DNA of 64,000 nucleotides, from NCBI GenBank assembly GCA_014192545.1, contig BJHL01000001.1, forward strand, positions 358,380 through 422,379, written 5' to 3'. Under the pieces are notes generated by a model that saw nothing but the letters and a program-made list of their open reading frames with translations, did no database searches and was not told where the DNA came from. Positions 51,125-60,727 of this stretch are shown here, piece after piece. The stretch comes from Phycisphaerae bacterium (GTDB lineage: Bacteria > Planctomycetota > Phycisphaerae > Phycisphaerales > UBA1924). Numbering within the stretch: the first letter of the stretch is position 1; each line of letters opens with the position of its first letter. The position numbers and the translations under genes are program-made.

Positions 51125-54100
51125 TTATTGTGGGTTGATTGGCGCGATGGCGGGTGGTTCGTCTTGGCGGCGACGGCGTTGTTCGGCGGGGACGGCTTGT
51201 TCCATGGCGTCGAGTTTGCGGCGGTCTTCGAGCTTGTTGCCGAAGAGGGTGGCGAAGGCGTCGCGGGTGCCGGTGAAGGATTCGTTTTTGACTTCGGGGC
51301 TGTCGATGGGGCCTCGGACGCGGGTTGTCAGGAGTTCTTCGCGCAGGCCTTCGATGACGCTGGTGAGGACGGGGATGCGTGAGCGATTGCCGGCTTTGAA
51401 GCGCAGGTCGAGGTTAAGGTCGGGCCAGGTTGCGGTGCCGACGCCGTAGAGGCCGACGCTTTTGCTGCTGATGGCGAGTTGTTCGAAGTTGATGGTGGGA
51501 CCTGAGACGTAGAAGTCGGCGAAGGCGTAGTCGAGGGTTTCGGAAGTTGGAAGCTGGAGATTGGTGACGCGCACGAGCGGGACGAGGGCGGGGAGGCTGA
51601 GGACTTCGCCGCCGCGGATGGTGAAGGTGCCTCGGCCTTGGCGGCCTTGGTCGCGACCGGTTGAACCAGTGAGCGTGAAGCTGCCTGAGAGGACGCCGCG
51701 TGAGTCGTCGTTGGCGAGTTCACTTGCGGGCTCTGGAACCGTCGAAGGCAGTTTGTCGGTGGGTTTGTTGCGGGAGCGCAGGTCACTCAGGACTGTTGCG
51801 AATCGCACGCCGCTGGCGTTGGTGGCGATTTCGAAGGTGCGGGGCGGGACTTCTCCCACGGTGGGCAGTGGCGCGCCGATGCGGACTTTGCCGGCGATGC
51901 GGCCGCCGTGAACGCGAGCGGAGAAGCTGGGGATGAGGACTTCGCCGTTGGCGCTGGCGGTGAGATCGATGCGGGCGTCGGTCATTTGCACGGCGGCAGC
52001 GCGGACGTGCTGAAGCAGCGCGGTCATGGTGACGTCGCTGCCTTGGCCGTCGATGTATTCGTAGCTGTAGTCGAGGGCGCCGGTGGCTTCGCGCATGGAG
52101 ACGCCAAGTTCGGCGGAGGCGTTTTGGAGGAGGATAGAGCCGAAGGTGGAGAGGCGCTGAACTTCGCCCGTGCTGGAGAAATTGGCGGTGACGGGGGCGT
52201 TTTGGATGGAGAGGCCGCCTGGCACGCGGACGTCAAGCTCGGTGATGGCGGCGGCGACGGCGCTGGGGAGAATGGCGCGGAAACTGGGCGTGAGCGAGTC
52301 GGCTTGCAGCGACATCGTGGCGTCGAGACTGGTTTGCGCGTTGGGCGTGTCGCCGTCTTTGCTCCATGCGGCGTCGGCGGCGAGGGTCCAGTCGTTGGTG
52401 GTGAGTTGGAGGCCTTCGACTTTGCCGCCTCGATTGCCGAGGAGATGGATGGTGCCAGCGACGGTGTCGAAGGTGATGGGTTCATCTTCGGCGACGAGTG
52501 ATAAGGACTTGGGGGTGATGGTGCCGGTGACGGCGGTGGTTGTGGTGTTGGTGCCGAGAGAGGAAACTTGTACGTCGGCGTCGAACAAGCCGCTGACTTG
52601 TTTGGATGTGAGTTCGTCGGCGATCCAGGCTTGGCCAGCGTCGCGCAGCACAGCGTGGAGCTGGGGGCTGGAGAAATCGAGTTGGGCGGCGGTGACGGTT
52701 GTTTCGCCGGAGGTTCGCTCGCCGGTTTGTGAGAATTGCAGGGTGCTGCGCACGCGGGCGGCAGCTTCGGCGATGGTGGTTGAGCCGGACATTTCGACGC
52801 GTGAGCCGATGCTATCGAACTGGACGAGCACCGTTGCGTCGTTATTGCCCGCGTCATCGGGGTTGATGGCGAATTGCTCGCCCGCGTAGGTGATGATGGC
52901 GGTGCGGGGCTTGGTGATGTTGACGGTGCCGGCGGGCTGGGTGTTGTCTTTCCACGAGACGTGGGTGGTTACGTCGGCGAGGCCTTGGGGGTTGTGTTTC
53001 CTGCGGACGTCGGCGATCTGTCCCGCGGCTGAGGCGGCGAAGACGCGGACGATGTCTTCAACGTGTGCGCCAACGTCAAGGGCGGGGGCGGCGATGTCGA
53101 TGATGGTTTGGCACAACGTGCCGTCGCGAGGGACGGTGCTATCGAGAGTTGTTCGCACACGTGAGACTGCGCCGCCCGCGAGGTTGGCTTGGCTGATGTC
53201 GGCCTCGGCGATGACGCTGACGTGTTCGCGCTGCACGCGAACGGTGGCGGTTGCGTTCTGCATCGCGACGCGTTTGGAGCCTGATTCGTCGGCGGGGCTG
53301 AGGGAACCTTCGTACCACGCGCGGATGTCGTAATTGGTGGTGCCAGCGTCGGTGAGTCGGAGAGTTGCGCTTGCTTTGACTTGGCCGGCAGGGTTGAGCG
53401 GCGAGAGCCAGTTGCTGAGGGGTTGCTTGCTGCCTTCGGCGCCCACGCTTGGCAAAGCGAATAGCAGCAGGTCGTCGACAGGGAGGTTTTTGGCGGTGGC
53501 GTCAACATCGGGAATGAAGTCGCCGCCTGATTTGCGGATGCGTTCAAAGTCGACGAGTGCGCCGATGGCGATTTCGCCGCCTCGCAGGCCTGTGTAGGTG
53601 CCGCCTGTGACGGTGGCGACGTTGTTGGCTTGGACGATTTTGACGTCCTTGGCGCGCATGGGGTAGGGCAGGACGTTGAGCAGCACGCCGACATCGGGCA
53701 GGGCGATGTTGACTTCGTCGAACCACTCGCCTTGTGGGCCGAATTCGCGCCAGATGCGCACGGCAACATCGAGCTTGCCCGCGAGATCGAAGACGGGTTT
53801 GGCGATGACGTTGCGAGCGTCGCGAGCTTGCGGGCTGTTGCCTTGACCGGCGCGCTCGAAGGCGGCGAGTTCGCGAAGGGCGGTGTCGTGCGTGGATTGG
53901 GGGACGACCAGACCAGCGGCGATGAGGCGTTGATACTGCTCTTGCGAGAAGAGCTGGGGCATGACTTCTTCGAGGCCGCGAGCGAACATGGCGGCGTCGA
54001 GGCGTTCATCGACAGGGATGCCTAGCGCGCGAACATTGATTTCGACTTTGGCGTCGTCGGTTGGGGGGACGAAGCTGCCGGTTGCGCTGATGGTTGCGCC

Positions 54101-55516
54101 GCTGGGAGAGGTGCCCGTGATGTCGTCGAAGCGGACGGATTGATCGTCGAAGACGACGGTGCCGCGGATGTTTTTCCACTGATACGGAAACTTGTGGAAG
54201 GCGGCGGTGAGGCCGTTGAGTTTGAACGCGCCGCTGACGGCGAGGGCGGGTTTGGGTTCTTGAGTGGTGACTGCGCCGCGTGAGATGGTGACGGTTGCGT
54301 CGACGGAACCTTGCGGGTCAGAGAAGTCTCGCAAGCGGCGACGGACCAGGCCCGGGGCGAATTTGAGAATCGCGGGTTGGCGCTGGATGACGACGTTGTT
54401 GCTGGTGAGAGTCATCGTCCACGCCGAGTCGGGGCTGGGGCCTTGGCTGATGAATTTGACTTCGTACGGGAGCTGCTCAAGCTGGCCGCGAAGTTCGCCG
54501 CTGACGCCGGCGTTGGTGAGGCGAATGACGCCTGTGGTGCCGGCCATGCGAAGGCGTTTGCCTTTTTCAGAATCGGGGACGGGAAGAGGTTTGCCGTCGG
54601 CGGTTTCGTCGGGCTGCACGTCGACGGGCAGGTTGAGGGCGACGTTGTCGAGGGCGAGTTGGCCTTCCCAGGTTCCCGCGAAGAGGTAGGTCAGGGTGGC
54701 TTCGGGAACTTTGCCTTCGAGGGCGGTTTGGCGGAAGAGTTCGCGCGTGGCAGTGGGCGTGCTTTCGGGCGTGAGGGCTGTCAGGTCGAGCCCTTGCAGG
54801 GCGACGGAGACGCCTTCGTTCCAGACGCGGCCGCGCACGATGAGTGCGTCGCCTGTGGTGTTGTCTTGGCGGAAACTCAGGACACTGGCGTTACCTTCGG
54901 CGGTTTGCTCGACCTGGCCCGAGACGTTCATTTGTTTGAGGATGGTGTAGGTGCCGGTGGCGGACTGGTGCTCGCCGACTTCGATGATGCCTTGTTGGAC
55001 GCGGAGGTCGGGGATTTTGAAAGTTTCACCGAGTTTGGGGGCGGGCGTGCCGGGGGCGGGTTTGGGGCCGGTTTGTTTGGAGAGAGAACTGGCGAGGACG
55101 CCCACGTTGACGGCGCCATCGTCGATGGCGCGGCTGATGCGAAGGGTGGGACGGTCAAGCACGGCGCGGTTGACCCAGGGGTTGCCGGCGATGGTTTTGG
55201 CGAGATCGACCTCAGCGTCGATTTGCTCGACGCGAAAAAACTCGCCGGCTTGGCCTTTGACGCTTGGTGAGCGGACGCTGACGCCGCGCATGGTAACGCT
55301 GCCACCTAGGGTCACGCGGACACTGGTGGCGGAGACGTCGGCACCGATGGCTTTGCCGATTGCGCCGGTGACGACCAGACGGGTGACGAAGGAATCTGTG
55401 AGCAGCCAGTAGCCACCGCCAGCGAGTGCGACGGCTGAGAGAAGCCAGATAAGCCATCGGCGTTTGCGGCGGGGCTTGGTGGAGCTGGCGGAAGGTGTGG
55501 TGCCTTTGGGGCCCAT
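51125..55516 (-). CDS. Giant AsmA/DUF748-like membrane-anchored protein
   Basis: 1463 aa. One N-terminal helix (WLIWLLSAVALAGGGYWLL) with a basic lead is followed by a very long periplasmic beta-rich body. Phrases typical of AsmA/TamB-like proteins appear: DVSATSVRVTLGGSVTMRGV near the start, repeated low-similarity strands, and a C-terminal block with VSGPTINFEQLAISSKSVGLYG and VRGPIDSPEVKNE. AsmA-like proteins are thought to bridge inner and outer membranes and move lipids. Whether it is a YhdP/TamB-type transporter cannot be settled here. Divergent from ispE, gap about 70 bases. Confidence 0.75.
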   Translation of the reverse strand: MGPKGTTPSASSTKPRRKRRWLIWLLSAVALAGGGYWLLTDSFVTRLVVTGAIGKAIGADVSATSVRVTLGGSVTMRGVSVRSPSVKGQAGEFFRVEQIDAEVDLAKTIAGNPWVNRAVLDRPTLRISRAIDDGAVNVGVLASSLSKQTGPKPAPGTPAPKLGETFKIPDLRVQQGIIEVGEHQSATGTYTILKQMNVSGQVEQTAEGNASVLSFRQDNTTGDALIVRGRVWNEGVSVALQGLDLTALTPESTPTATRELFRQTALEGKVPEATLTYLFAGTWEGQLALDNVALNLPVDVQPDETADGKPLPVPDSEKGKRLRMAGTTGVIRLTNAGVSGELRGQLEQLPYEVKFISQGPSPDSAWTMTLTSNNVVIQRQPAILKFAPGLVRRRLRDFSDPQGSVDATVTISRGAVTTQEPKPALAVSGAFKLNGLTAAFHKFPYQWKNIRGTVVFDDQSVRFDDITGTSPSGATISATGSFVPPTDDAKVEINVRALGIPVDERLDAAMFARGLEEVMPQLFSQEQYQRLIAAGLVVPQSTHDTALRELAAFERAGQGNSPQARDARNVIAKPVFDLAGKLDVAVRIWREFGPQGEWFDEVNIALPDVGVLLNVLPYPMRAKDVKIVQANNVATVTGGTYTGLRGGEIAIGALVDFERIRKSGGDFIPDVDATAKNLPVDDLLLFALPSVGAEGSKQPLSNWLSPLNPAGQVKASATLRLTDAGTTNYDIRAWYEGSLSPADESGSKRVAMQNATATVRVQREHVSVIAEADISQANLAGGAVSRVRTTLDSTVPRDGTLCQTIIDIAAPALDVGAHVEDIVRVFAASAAGQIADVRRKHNPQGLADVTTHVSWKDNTQPAGTVNITKPRTAIITYAGEQFAINPDDAGNNDATVLVQFDSIGSRVEMSGSTTIAEAAARVRSTLQFSQTGERTSGETTVTAAQLDFSSPQLHAVLRDAGQAWIADELTSKQVSGLFDADVQVSSLGTNTTTTAVTGTITPKSLSLVAEDEPITFDTVAGTIHLLGNRGGKVEGLQLTTNDWTLAADAAWSKDGDTPNAQTSLDATMSLQADSLTPSFRAILPSAVAAAITELDVRVPGGLSIQNAPVTANFSSTGEVQRLSTFGSILLQNASAELGVSMREATGALDYSYEYIDGQGSDVTMTALLQHVRAAAVQMTDARIDLTASANGEVLIPSFSARVHGGRIAGKVRIGAPLPTVGEVPPRTFEIATNASGVRFATVLSDLRSRNKPTDKLPSTVPEPASELANDDSRGVLSGSFTLTGSTGRDQGRQGRGTFTIRGGEVLSLPALVPLVRVTNLQLPTSETLDYAFADFYVSGPTINFEQLAISSKSVGLYGVGTATWPDLNLDLRFKAGNRSRIPVLTSVIEGLREELLTTRVRGPIDSPEVKNESFTGTRDAFATLFGNKLEDRRKLDAMEQAVPAEQRRRRQDEPPAIAPINPQ

Positions 55517-55585
55517 CGGTCAGTATATGTGGGAGTTTCGGCGAGTTGGCGGTGGCGGATGGAAGGGGCGGGCCTATCAATAGTG

Positions 55586-56629
55586 ATGCAGATTTCACGA
55601 GCCGCTCACGCCAAGGTCAATCTCATGCTCAGCGTGGGGAACGCACTGCCTGCCGAACACGCCAAGGCGGGGTATCACCCGATCCTGTCGTGGTTTCATG
55701 CCATTGCGTTGCATGACACGTTGACGCTGGCTCGTGCGGCGGGTGCGAGCCGGTATGACATCGTGTGGGCGGAGGATGCGCCGCGGATGAGTTTGATTGA
55801 TTGGCCTTTGGAAAAGGACTTGGCGGTGCGGGCGCACAAGGCGCTCGAAGCAAAGGTCGGCAAGGCGCTGCCGGTGACGATGCGGCTGGAGAAACGCATA
55901 CCGGTGGGCGGGGGATTGGGCGGCGGAAGCAGCGATGCGGCGGCGGCACTGCTGGCAACGCGCGAGTTGTATGAGCTTGACGTGAGTGATGAAGCGCTGC
56001 GCGAGATTGCGATGACGCTGGGGAGTGATGTGGCGTTCTTTGTGGATACGGGAGTTGCGGAGGATGTGGAAGAGGGCGGGGAAGAGGACGAGGGCGATGC
56101 CGAGCGTGGTCATGCGCCGGGTGCTGCGATTGTGGGCGGGCTGGGTGAAGAGATTGAGCGTATTGCGGCGTTGGATGATGCGCTGATTGTGATTGTGCCG
56201 GAGTTTGGGTGCGCGACGGGCGAGGTGTACAAGGCGTTTGACGAACTGCGAGCGAAGGAGACGCGCGCGTATGAGATTGAGCGGGCACTTGCGGGCAACA
56301 AGGGTCGCGAGCGATTGACGGGGCCGCGCGAGACGATGGTGAAGGGACGGGTGGAGCGGGCGATGAAGGCTGGCAGGCTGGATACGGATGACTTGTTCAA
56401 TGATTTGGACAAGCCGGCGTTCATGGCTGAGCCGCGGCTGGGGAAACTGAACACCACGCTGAGCAGCATTTGTCGCACGCCCGCGCATGTGACGGGATCG
56501 GGAAGTTGTTTGTTTGTGGTGCCAGAGCCGAAAAAGGTGGAATGGACGTTTGGCCGGGTTACGAAAGCAATTGAAGCGGTGCAGGCTGACGTTGGCCCTT
56601 GCGTCGCGATTTTGACCCGTCTTATCTGA
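55586..56629 (+). CDS. ispE: 4-diphosphocytidyl-2-C-methyl-D-erythritol kinase
   Basis: 347 aa from the ATG at 55586 (QISRAAHAKVNLMLSVG). GHMP kinase that phosphorylates CDP-methylerythritol in the MEP isoprenoid pathway. Seen: the N-terminal AKVNLML, the ATP-binding VGGGLGGGSSDAAAALLA, and the C-terminal THVTGSGSCLF-like TPAHVTGSGSCLF. Typical length is about 280-300; the excess comes mainly from an acidic insertion at about 155-175 (EDVEEGGEEDEGD) and a C-terminal extension. No other MEP genes are in the window. Confidence 0.92.
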   Translation: MQISRAAHAKVNLMLSVGNALPAEHAKAGYHPILSWFHAIALHDTLTLARAAGASRYDIVWAEDAPRMSLIDWPLEKDLAVRAHKALEAKVGKALPVTMRLEKRIPVGGGLGGGSSDAAAALLATRELYELDVSDEALREIAMTLGSDVAFFVDTGVAEDVEEGGEEDEGDAERGHAPGAAIVGGLGEEIERIAALDDALIVIVPEFGCATGEVYKAFDELRAKETRAYEIERALAGNKGRERLTGPRETMVKGRVERAMKAGRLDTDDLFNDLDKPAFMAEPRLGKLNTTLSSICRTPAHVTGSGSCLFVVPEPKKVEWTFGRVTKAIEAVQADVGPCVAILTRLI

Positions 56630-56721
56630 CTGTGTTGGTCTGGCTGTGGTAGTCTGGCTTGTTTGTCTGGCATCGTCGGCGTTACGACGGTCGGGCGTGC
56701 GCCAATACTTGTTCGCGTTTT

Positions 56722-56745
56722 CTTCGTCACTTCGTCACTTCGTCA
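56722..56745. repeat. 8-bp tandem array occupying the ribosome-binding region
   Basis: CTTCGTCA three times (56722, 56730, 56738). It ends 10 bases before the ATG at 56756, with no Shine-Dalgarno site between. Same octamer family as 12936-12967. Confidence 0.85.
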
Positions 56746-56755
56746 CTTTCTCTCT

Positions 56756-57745
56756 ATGCCTACCAAACCATTCATCGGCATCGACCTCGGCGGCACCAAC
56801 ATGCAGATTGGTGTTGTGTCACCAGACTTCAAGCTCATTGGTCAAGCCAAGCGCAAGACTAAGGCGGACGAGGGCTTTGACAGGGTGGTTGATCGCGTGA
56901 TTGAAGGCATTGGCGAAGCGTGCATGGCGGCGCAGCTTACGCCGCAGCAGCTTGGGGGCGTTGGTATTGGCGCCCCGGGCGTGATTGAGCCGACCAAGGG
57001 CGTGGTGGTTGAAGCGGTGAACCTGCGATGGAATGATGCGCCGCTGGCTGATGCGGTGAGCAAGCGCCTGGGCAAGACAAGGGTTGTTGTTGACAACGAT
57101 GTGAACGTGGCGGTGTACGGCGAGTACAAACTTGGTGCGGCCAAGGGCAGCAAGCACATGATGGGGCTGTGGATTGGCACAGGCATCGGCGGCGGGCTGG
57201 TGCTGGATGGCAAACTGCACTACGGGCACTTCTTGAGCGCGGGTGAGATTGGGCACACGATTCTGTTTCCGTTTCATCCGCTGGGATCGCGCACGTTGGA
57301 GAGCAACGCGAGCCGGACGAATGTGAGCAATCGCGTGATCAAGCTCATCAACAGCAATTACAAGAGCAAGCTGACCAGCGAACTTGGCGCGGACCCGGAA
57401 AAGTGGGGCAAGGAAGTCAAGAGCAAGCTGCTGGCGCAGCACTACCGCGGCGGAACGAATGAAGATGCGCTGGTGATTGAAGTTGTTGATGACGCGGCGG
57501 ACATGGTGGCGGTGGCGGTGGCGAACGCCGTGACGCTGCTGAGCCTGGAGAAGGTTGTGCTGGGCGGCGGACTGACCGAAGCGTGCGGCAAGCCGTTTGT
57601 GGATCGCGTGGCGAAGCAGGCGCGCGAGCTGATTTTCCCGCGGAATATCGCCGATCGCGTGGAGATTGTGGCGAGCAAGCTGGAGGACGCAGCGGGCATC
57701 TTTGGTGCGGCGATGCTGGCGATTGAAGCGGTTGAGAAGAAGTGA
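56756..57745 (+). CDS. ROK family sugar kinase (glucokinase-like), zinc motif missing
   Basis: 329 aa from the ATG at 56756. Actin-like ATPase fold: FIGIDLGGTNMQIGVVS (phosphate 1), VGIGAPGVI, VVVDNDVNVAVYGEY (sugar-contacting Asn-Asp), WIGTGIGGGLVLDG and the EIGH motif. After EIGH, ROK proteins normally carry CGxxGCxE, but here the sequence is LFPFHPLGSRTLESNASR, without Cys. A sugar kinase acting on glucose or a related sugar is likely. Transcribed in the same direction as ispE and the SDR gene. Confidence 0.88.
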   Translation: MPTKPFIGIDLGGTNMQIGVVSPDFKLIGQAKRKTKADEGFDRVVDRVIEGIGEACMAAQLTPQQLGGVGIGAPGVIEPTKGVVVEAVNLRWNDAPLADAVSKRLGKTRVVVDNDVNVAVYGEYKLGAAKGSKHMMGLWIGTGIGGGLVLDGKLHYGHFLSAGEIGHTILFPFHPLGSRTLESNASRTNVSNRVIKLINSNYKSKLTSELGADPEKWGKEVKSKLLAQHYRGGTNEDALVIEVVDDAADMVAVAVANAVTLLSLEKVVLGGGLTEACGKPFVDRVAKQARELIFPRNIADRVEIVASKLEDAAGIFGAAMLAIEAVEKK

Positions 57746-57844
57746 TTGCGGCAGGATGAGAGTTCGGACATGTAGGGGCGTGTACGGGGGCGTCGTGTTC
57801 GTGCCGCGTGTCACCGATGTGCGAATCCGGCATCGGACCTATCT

Positions 57845-58519
57845 ATGCAAACATATCTCGTCACTGGCGGCAATCGTGGCATCGGTCTGGCACTTGTTCG
57901 TGAGCTCGCGTCGCGCGGGCACAAGGTGATCGCGACGGTGCGCGATAGCAGCAAGGTTGCGGATGTTGCGAAACTCGGCGCAACGGTGCATGTGCTGGAA
58001 GCTGACAAGCCAGAGAGCATCGCAGCGTTGGCGAAGACGCTGGCGGGCGTGCCCATTGATGTGCTGATCAACAACGCGGGCGTGAGTGATGAAGATCGCG
58101 TGGTGGGCACGCTGAACATGGAAGCGTTTGAGCGCGTGTTTCGCACGAACACGTTCGCGCCCGCGCTGATTGCGCAGGCGCTGCTGCCGAATCTGCGCGC
58201 GGGTACTCGCAAGCAGGTGCTCAACATTTCAAGCCAGCTTGGCAGCATCGCAAGTGCGAATGCGGGGTTTAGTTACGCGTATAACGCGAGCAAAGCTGCG
58301 CTGAACATGATCACGGCTCGGCTCGCGAAGGACCTGGCGAAGGAAGGCTTCACGGTCGTGAGCTTTTGCCCGGGCTGGAACAAGACGGACATGGGCGGGC
58401 CCGATGCTGTGCTCGATCCGGCGGTGAGTATGAAGCAGTTGCTGGATGTGGCGGAGAAGCTGACGACGGCGAGTAATGGGGCGTATTTGCATTATCACGG
58501 CGAGCCGATTGCGTGGTGA
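57845..58519 (+). CDS. Short-chain dehydrogenase/reductase (SDR)
   Basis: 224 aa. Nucleotide-binding TGGNRGIG near the N terminus, LINNAGVS, the catalytic Ser (NISSQLGS) and the YNASKAALN motif with Tyr and Lys. The short length and C-factor-like sequence (FCPGWNKTDMGG) suggest a classical SDR of the C-factor/carbonyl reductase group using NADP(H). The substrate is unknown. The gene starts 100 bases after the ROK kinase and ends just before a heptamer array. Confidence 0.9.
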   Translation: MQTYLVTGGNRGIGLALVRELASRGHKVIATVRDSSKVADVAKLGATVHVLEADKPESIAALAKTLAGVPIDVLINNAGVSDEDRVVGTLNMEAFERVFRTNTFAPALIAQALLPNLRAGTRKQVLNISSQLGSIASANAGFSYAYNASKAALNMITARLAKDLAKEGFTVVSFCPGWNKTDMGGPDAVLDPAVSMKQLLDVAEKLTTASNGAYLHYHGEPIAW

Positions 58520-58533
58520 GGGCGAGGGGGGAG

Positions 58534-58648
<115 letters not shown>

Positions 58649-58654
58649 TGCCAC

Positions 58655-59824
58655 CTACGACCGATTCCCCGCGCTCTTGATCCGGCTCACCATGCCCTGC
58701 GTGCGCACCTGCACGCCTTTGAGCATGCTGCTGAGGGCATCGCGGTTGGGGGCGTAGTCCATGGCGGTGTTGAGGGCGACCCATTCTTTGACGACGAGAT
58801 CGGCGAGGGCTTTGGTGAAGCTTTGCATGCCTTCTTCGTTTTGGCCGACGATCATGGGCAGTGCGCTGTCGTCGCCTTCGCGGATTTTTTCGCGCACGGT
58901 GGAGGTGCCCAGCAGGACTTCGCACGCGGGGACGACGCCGAAACCGGTTTCGGGAAGGGCGGGCAGCAGTCGCTGGGCGAGCACGCCTCGCAGGGTGTTG
59001 CTGAGGGCGTGACGCAGGAAGCCGTGTTCGTGGCTGGGGAAGAACTCAAGAATGCGGCTGAAAGCTTGCATGGTGTCGGCGGTGTGCATGGTGCTGAAGA
59101 CGAGGTGGCCTGTTTCAGCCGCTTGCACAGCGGCGAGCACGGTTGCGTGATCTCGCAGTTCGCCAATGAAAATCACGTCAGGGTCTTCGCGCACGATGTA
59201 TCGCAACGCGTTGGAAAAATCGGGCACGTCGATGCCGATTTCGCGCTGGCTGACGATGCTCTTCTTGGGCGTGAAGCGATACTCGACGGGGTCTTCGACG
59301 GTGATGATGTGCTCGGCGCGGGTTTGGTTGATGTGTTCCATCATCGCGGCCAGCGTGCTGCTCTTGCCGCTGCCGGTTACGCCCACGACGAGGATGAGGC
59401 CCTCGGTGGTTTCGTCGATGAGTTGGCTGTAGACAGGCGGGACGTGCAACTCGGCGTAGTTGGGAATCTCGGCCTTCACGCGGCGAATCGCGGCGTGCGT
59501 GTGGCCGCCTGAACGGAACATGTTGACGCGGAAACGATCGCCGTCTTTGAGGTGCGTGGCAAAGTCGAGGCTGCCTTGAGCTTCGTACTTGCTCTTGAGC
59601 ACTTCAGGAACGATCGGATCAAGCAAGTGATCGGCTTCGTCTTCCGTCAGCGGCTCGACGGCGATGCTGCGCAGCAAGCCGTTGATGCGGTACGTTGGCG
59701 GAATGCCGACTTTGAGGTGAAGGTCGCTGGCGCCGTATTTCTTCATGCCTGCGAGCAGGCGATGAATGGAAACGTGCTGCTGGGGAATGGGGCCGCCGGT
59801 TGAAGCGTTGATATCGACGTCCAT
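58655..59824 (-). CDS. pilT: Type IV pilus retraction ATPase PilT
   Basis: 389 aa from the ATG at 59824, with AGGAG seven bases upstream; the longer frame to 60019 is not needed. Intact secretion-ATPase motifs: Walker A GVTGSGKSSTLAAMM, Asp box TVEDPVEYRF, Walker B REDPDVIFIGELRD, His box GHLVFSTMHTADT. It begins with the usual PilT N-domain text (MKKYGASDLHLKVGIPPTYRINGLLR). It powers pilus retraction for twitching motility at the inner membrane. No pil genes are adjacent. Its intact motifs contrast with the degenerate GspE-like gene at 15190. Confidence 0.94.
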   Translation of the reverse strand: MDVDINASTGGPIPQQHVSIHRLLAGMKKYGASDLHLKVGIPPTYRINGLLRSIAVEPLTEDEADHLLDPIVPEVLKSKYEAQGSLDFATHLKDGDRFRVNMFRSGGHTHAAIRRVKAEIPNYAELHVPPVYSQLIDETTEGLILVVGVTGSGKSSTLAAMMEHINQTRAEHIITVEDPVEYRFTPKKSIVSQREIGIDVPDFSNALRYIVREDPDVIFIGELRDHATVLAAVQAAETGHLVFSTMHTADTMQAFSRILEFFPSHEHGFLRHALSNTLRGVLAQRLLPALPETGFGVVPACEVLLGTSTVREKIREGDDSALPMIVGQNEEGMQSFTKALADLVVKEWVALNTAMDYAPNRDALSSMLKGVQVRTQGMVSRIKSAGNRS

Positions 59825-60015
59825 GGGAGAACTCCTGGGACTAGGAGAGTTTACCACGGGGTGCAAGGGGATGGGAGCGGAATATGCAACCGCTTCTTTC
59901 TCATCCTCGCAAAGCAGCTGGTGCTCGCTCGTGATGCAATGCGTAGTTCGCACGCCTCTTTCGTGTTTAGTGCTGCCAAAGTCAGACCTACGAAACACAG
60001 AGACCGAAGACCGCA

Positions 60016-60366
60016 TCAACCTTGTGGCGTTCTCGGAAATCGCCAGGCGCAGAAGGCTACAACAACACCCGCAACTGCAGCCATGGCAATCATGCCATCG
60101 TAGTTCATTTGCGAGCGAGTTTCTGCTACTCGGTCAGACGCGACACCAACGATCGGTTGATTTGCGACAGACTCTTGTCCAGAGACTAATTCGTTGATCG
60201 GTTGAGAAGTGGAGCGCTTCAGTTGCTCGATTTCTTTTTGAGCTTCCTGGTACTGTATATTCTTTTTTGCTTCGTCATGCAAGAACCAGATGGCGACGCC
60301 GATGCTAACTGTCAAAGCGATCGCCTTTCCGAGCGGACCAAAGTCATCTTCTGTTTTGCCAGCCAT
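60016..60366 (-). CDS. Small two-helix membrane protein with coiled coil
   Basis: 116 aa from the ATG at 60366 (MAGKTEDDFGPLGK), with GGGAG seven bases upstream. Helix 1 (AIALTVSIGVAIWFL) is followed by a charged likely coiled coil (EAKKNIQYQEAQKEIEQLKR), then helix 2 (MIAMAAVAGVVVAFCAW). No family recognised. It lies upstream of pilT on the same strand, but about 190 bases away, so it may not be in one operon. Confidence 0.6.
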   Translation of the reverse strand: MAGKTEDDFGPLGKAIALTVSIGVAIWFLHDEAKKNIQYQEAQKEIEQLKRSTSQPINELVSGQESVANQPIVGVASDRVAETRSQMNYDGMIAMAAVAGVVVAFCAWRFPRTPQG

Positions 60367-60727
60367 GAGTTGGCTCCCTCTCAGCTTCATATTCGTTGCG
60401 GAGTCCCCAGAATAATGCAATTATGGTAGACCGGGAGCGATCAGCGGGCATCATGAGTTGGCCACGGGAGTGCTTCGAGTTACCCGTTTCGAACAACCAA
60501 TGTCGCAACTCGCGCCAAGTTGCAAAGCTGCGTGACGAGGCGGGCAGCATCATCCTCTCAATACCGTGAGACTTGTCTTCGCTCACAGAGCCAAGCGTAA
60601 TGGCACGGTGCTTTGGAGTTTTTCCATCACTCGATGGCTCGCTTCTCCCGTCCTGCGTCCCTCCGTCTTCCTCTGCGTTCGATGTCTTTCCTAGTAAGTG
60701 CACAGTTTGCGTGAAACTTCCTCGCAT
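60367..60727. other. 361-bp gap without a recognised gene
   Basis: I see no gene, terminator or confident promoter here. It is T/C-rich and low in GC compared with the flanks. Confidence 0.5.
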
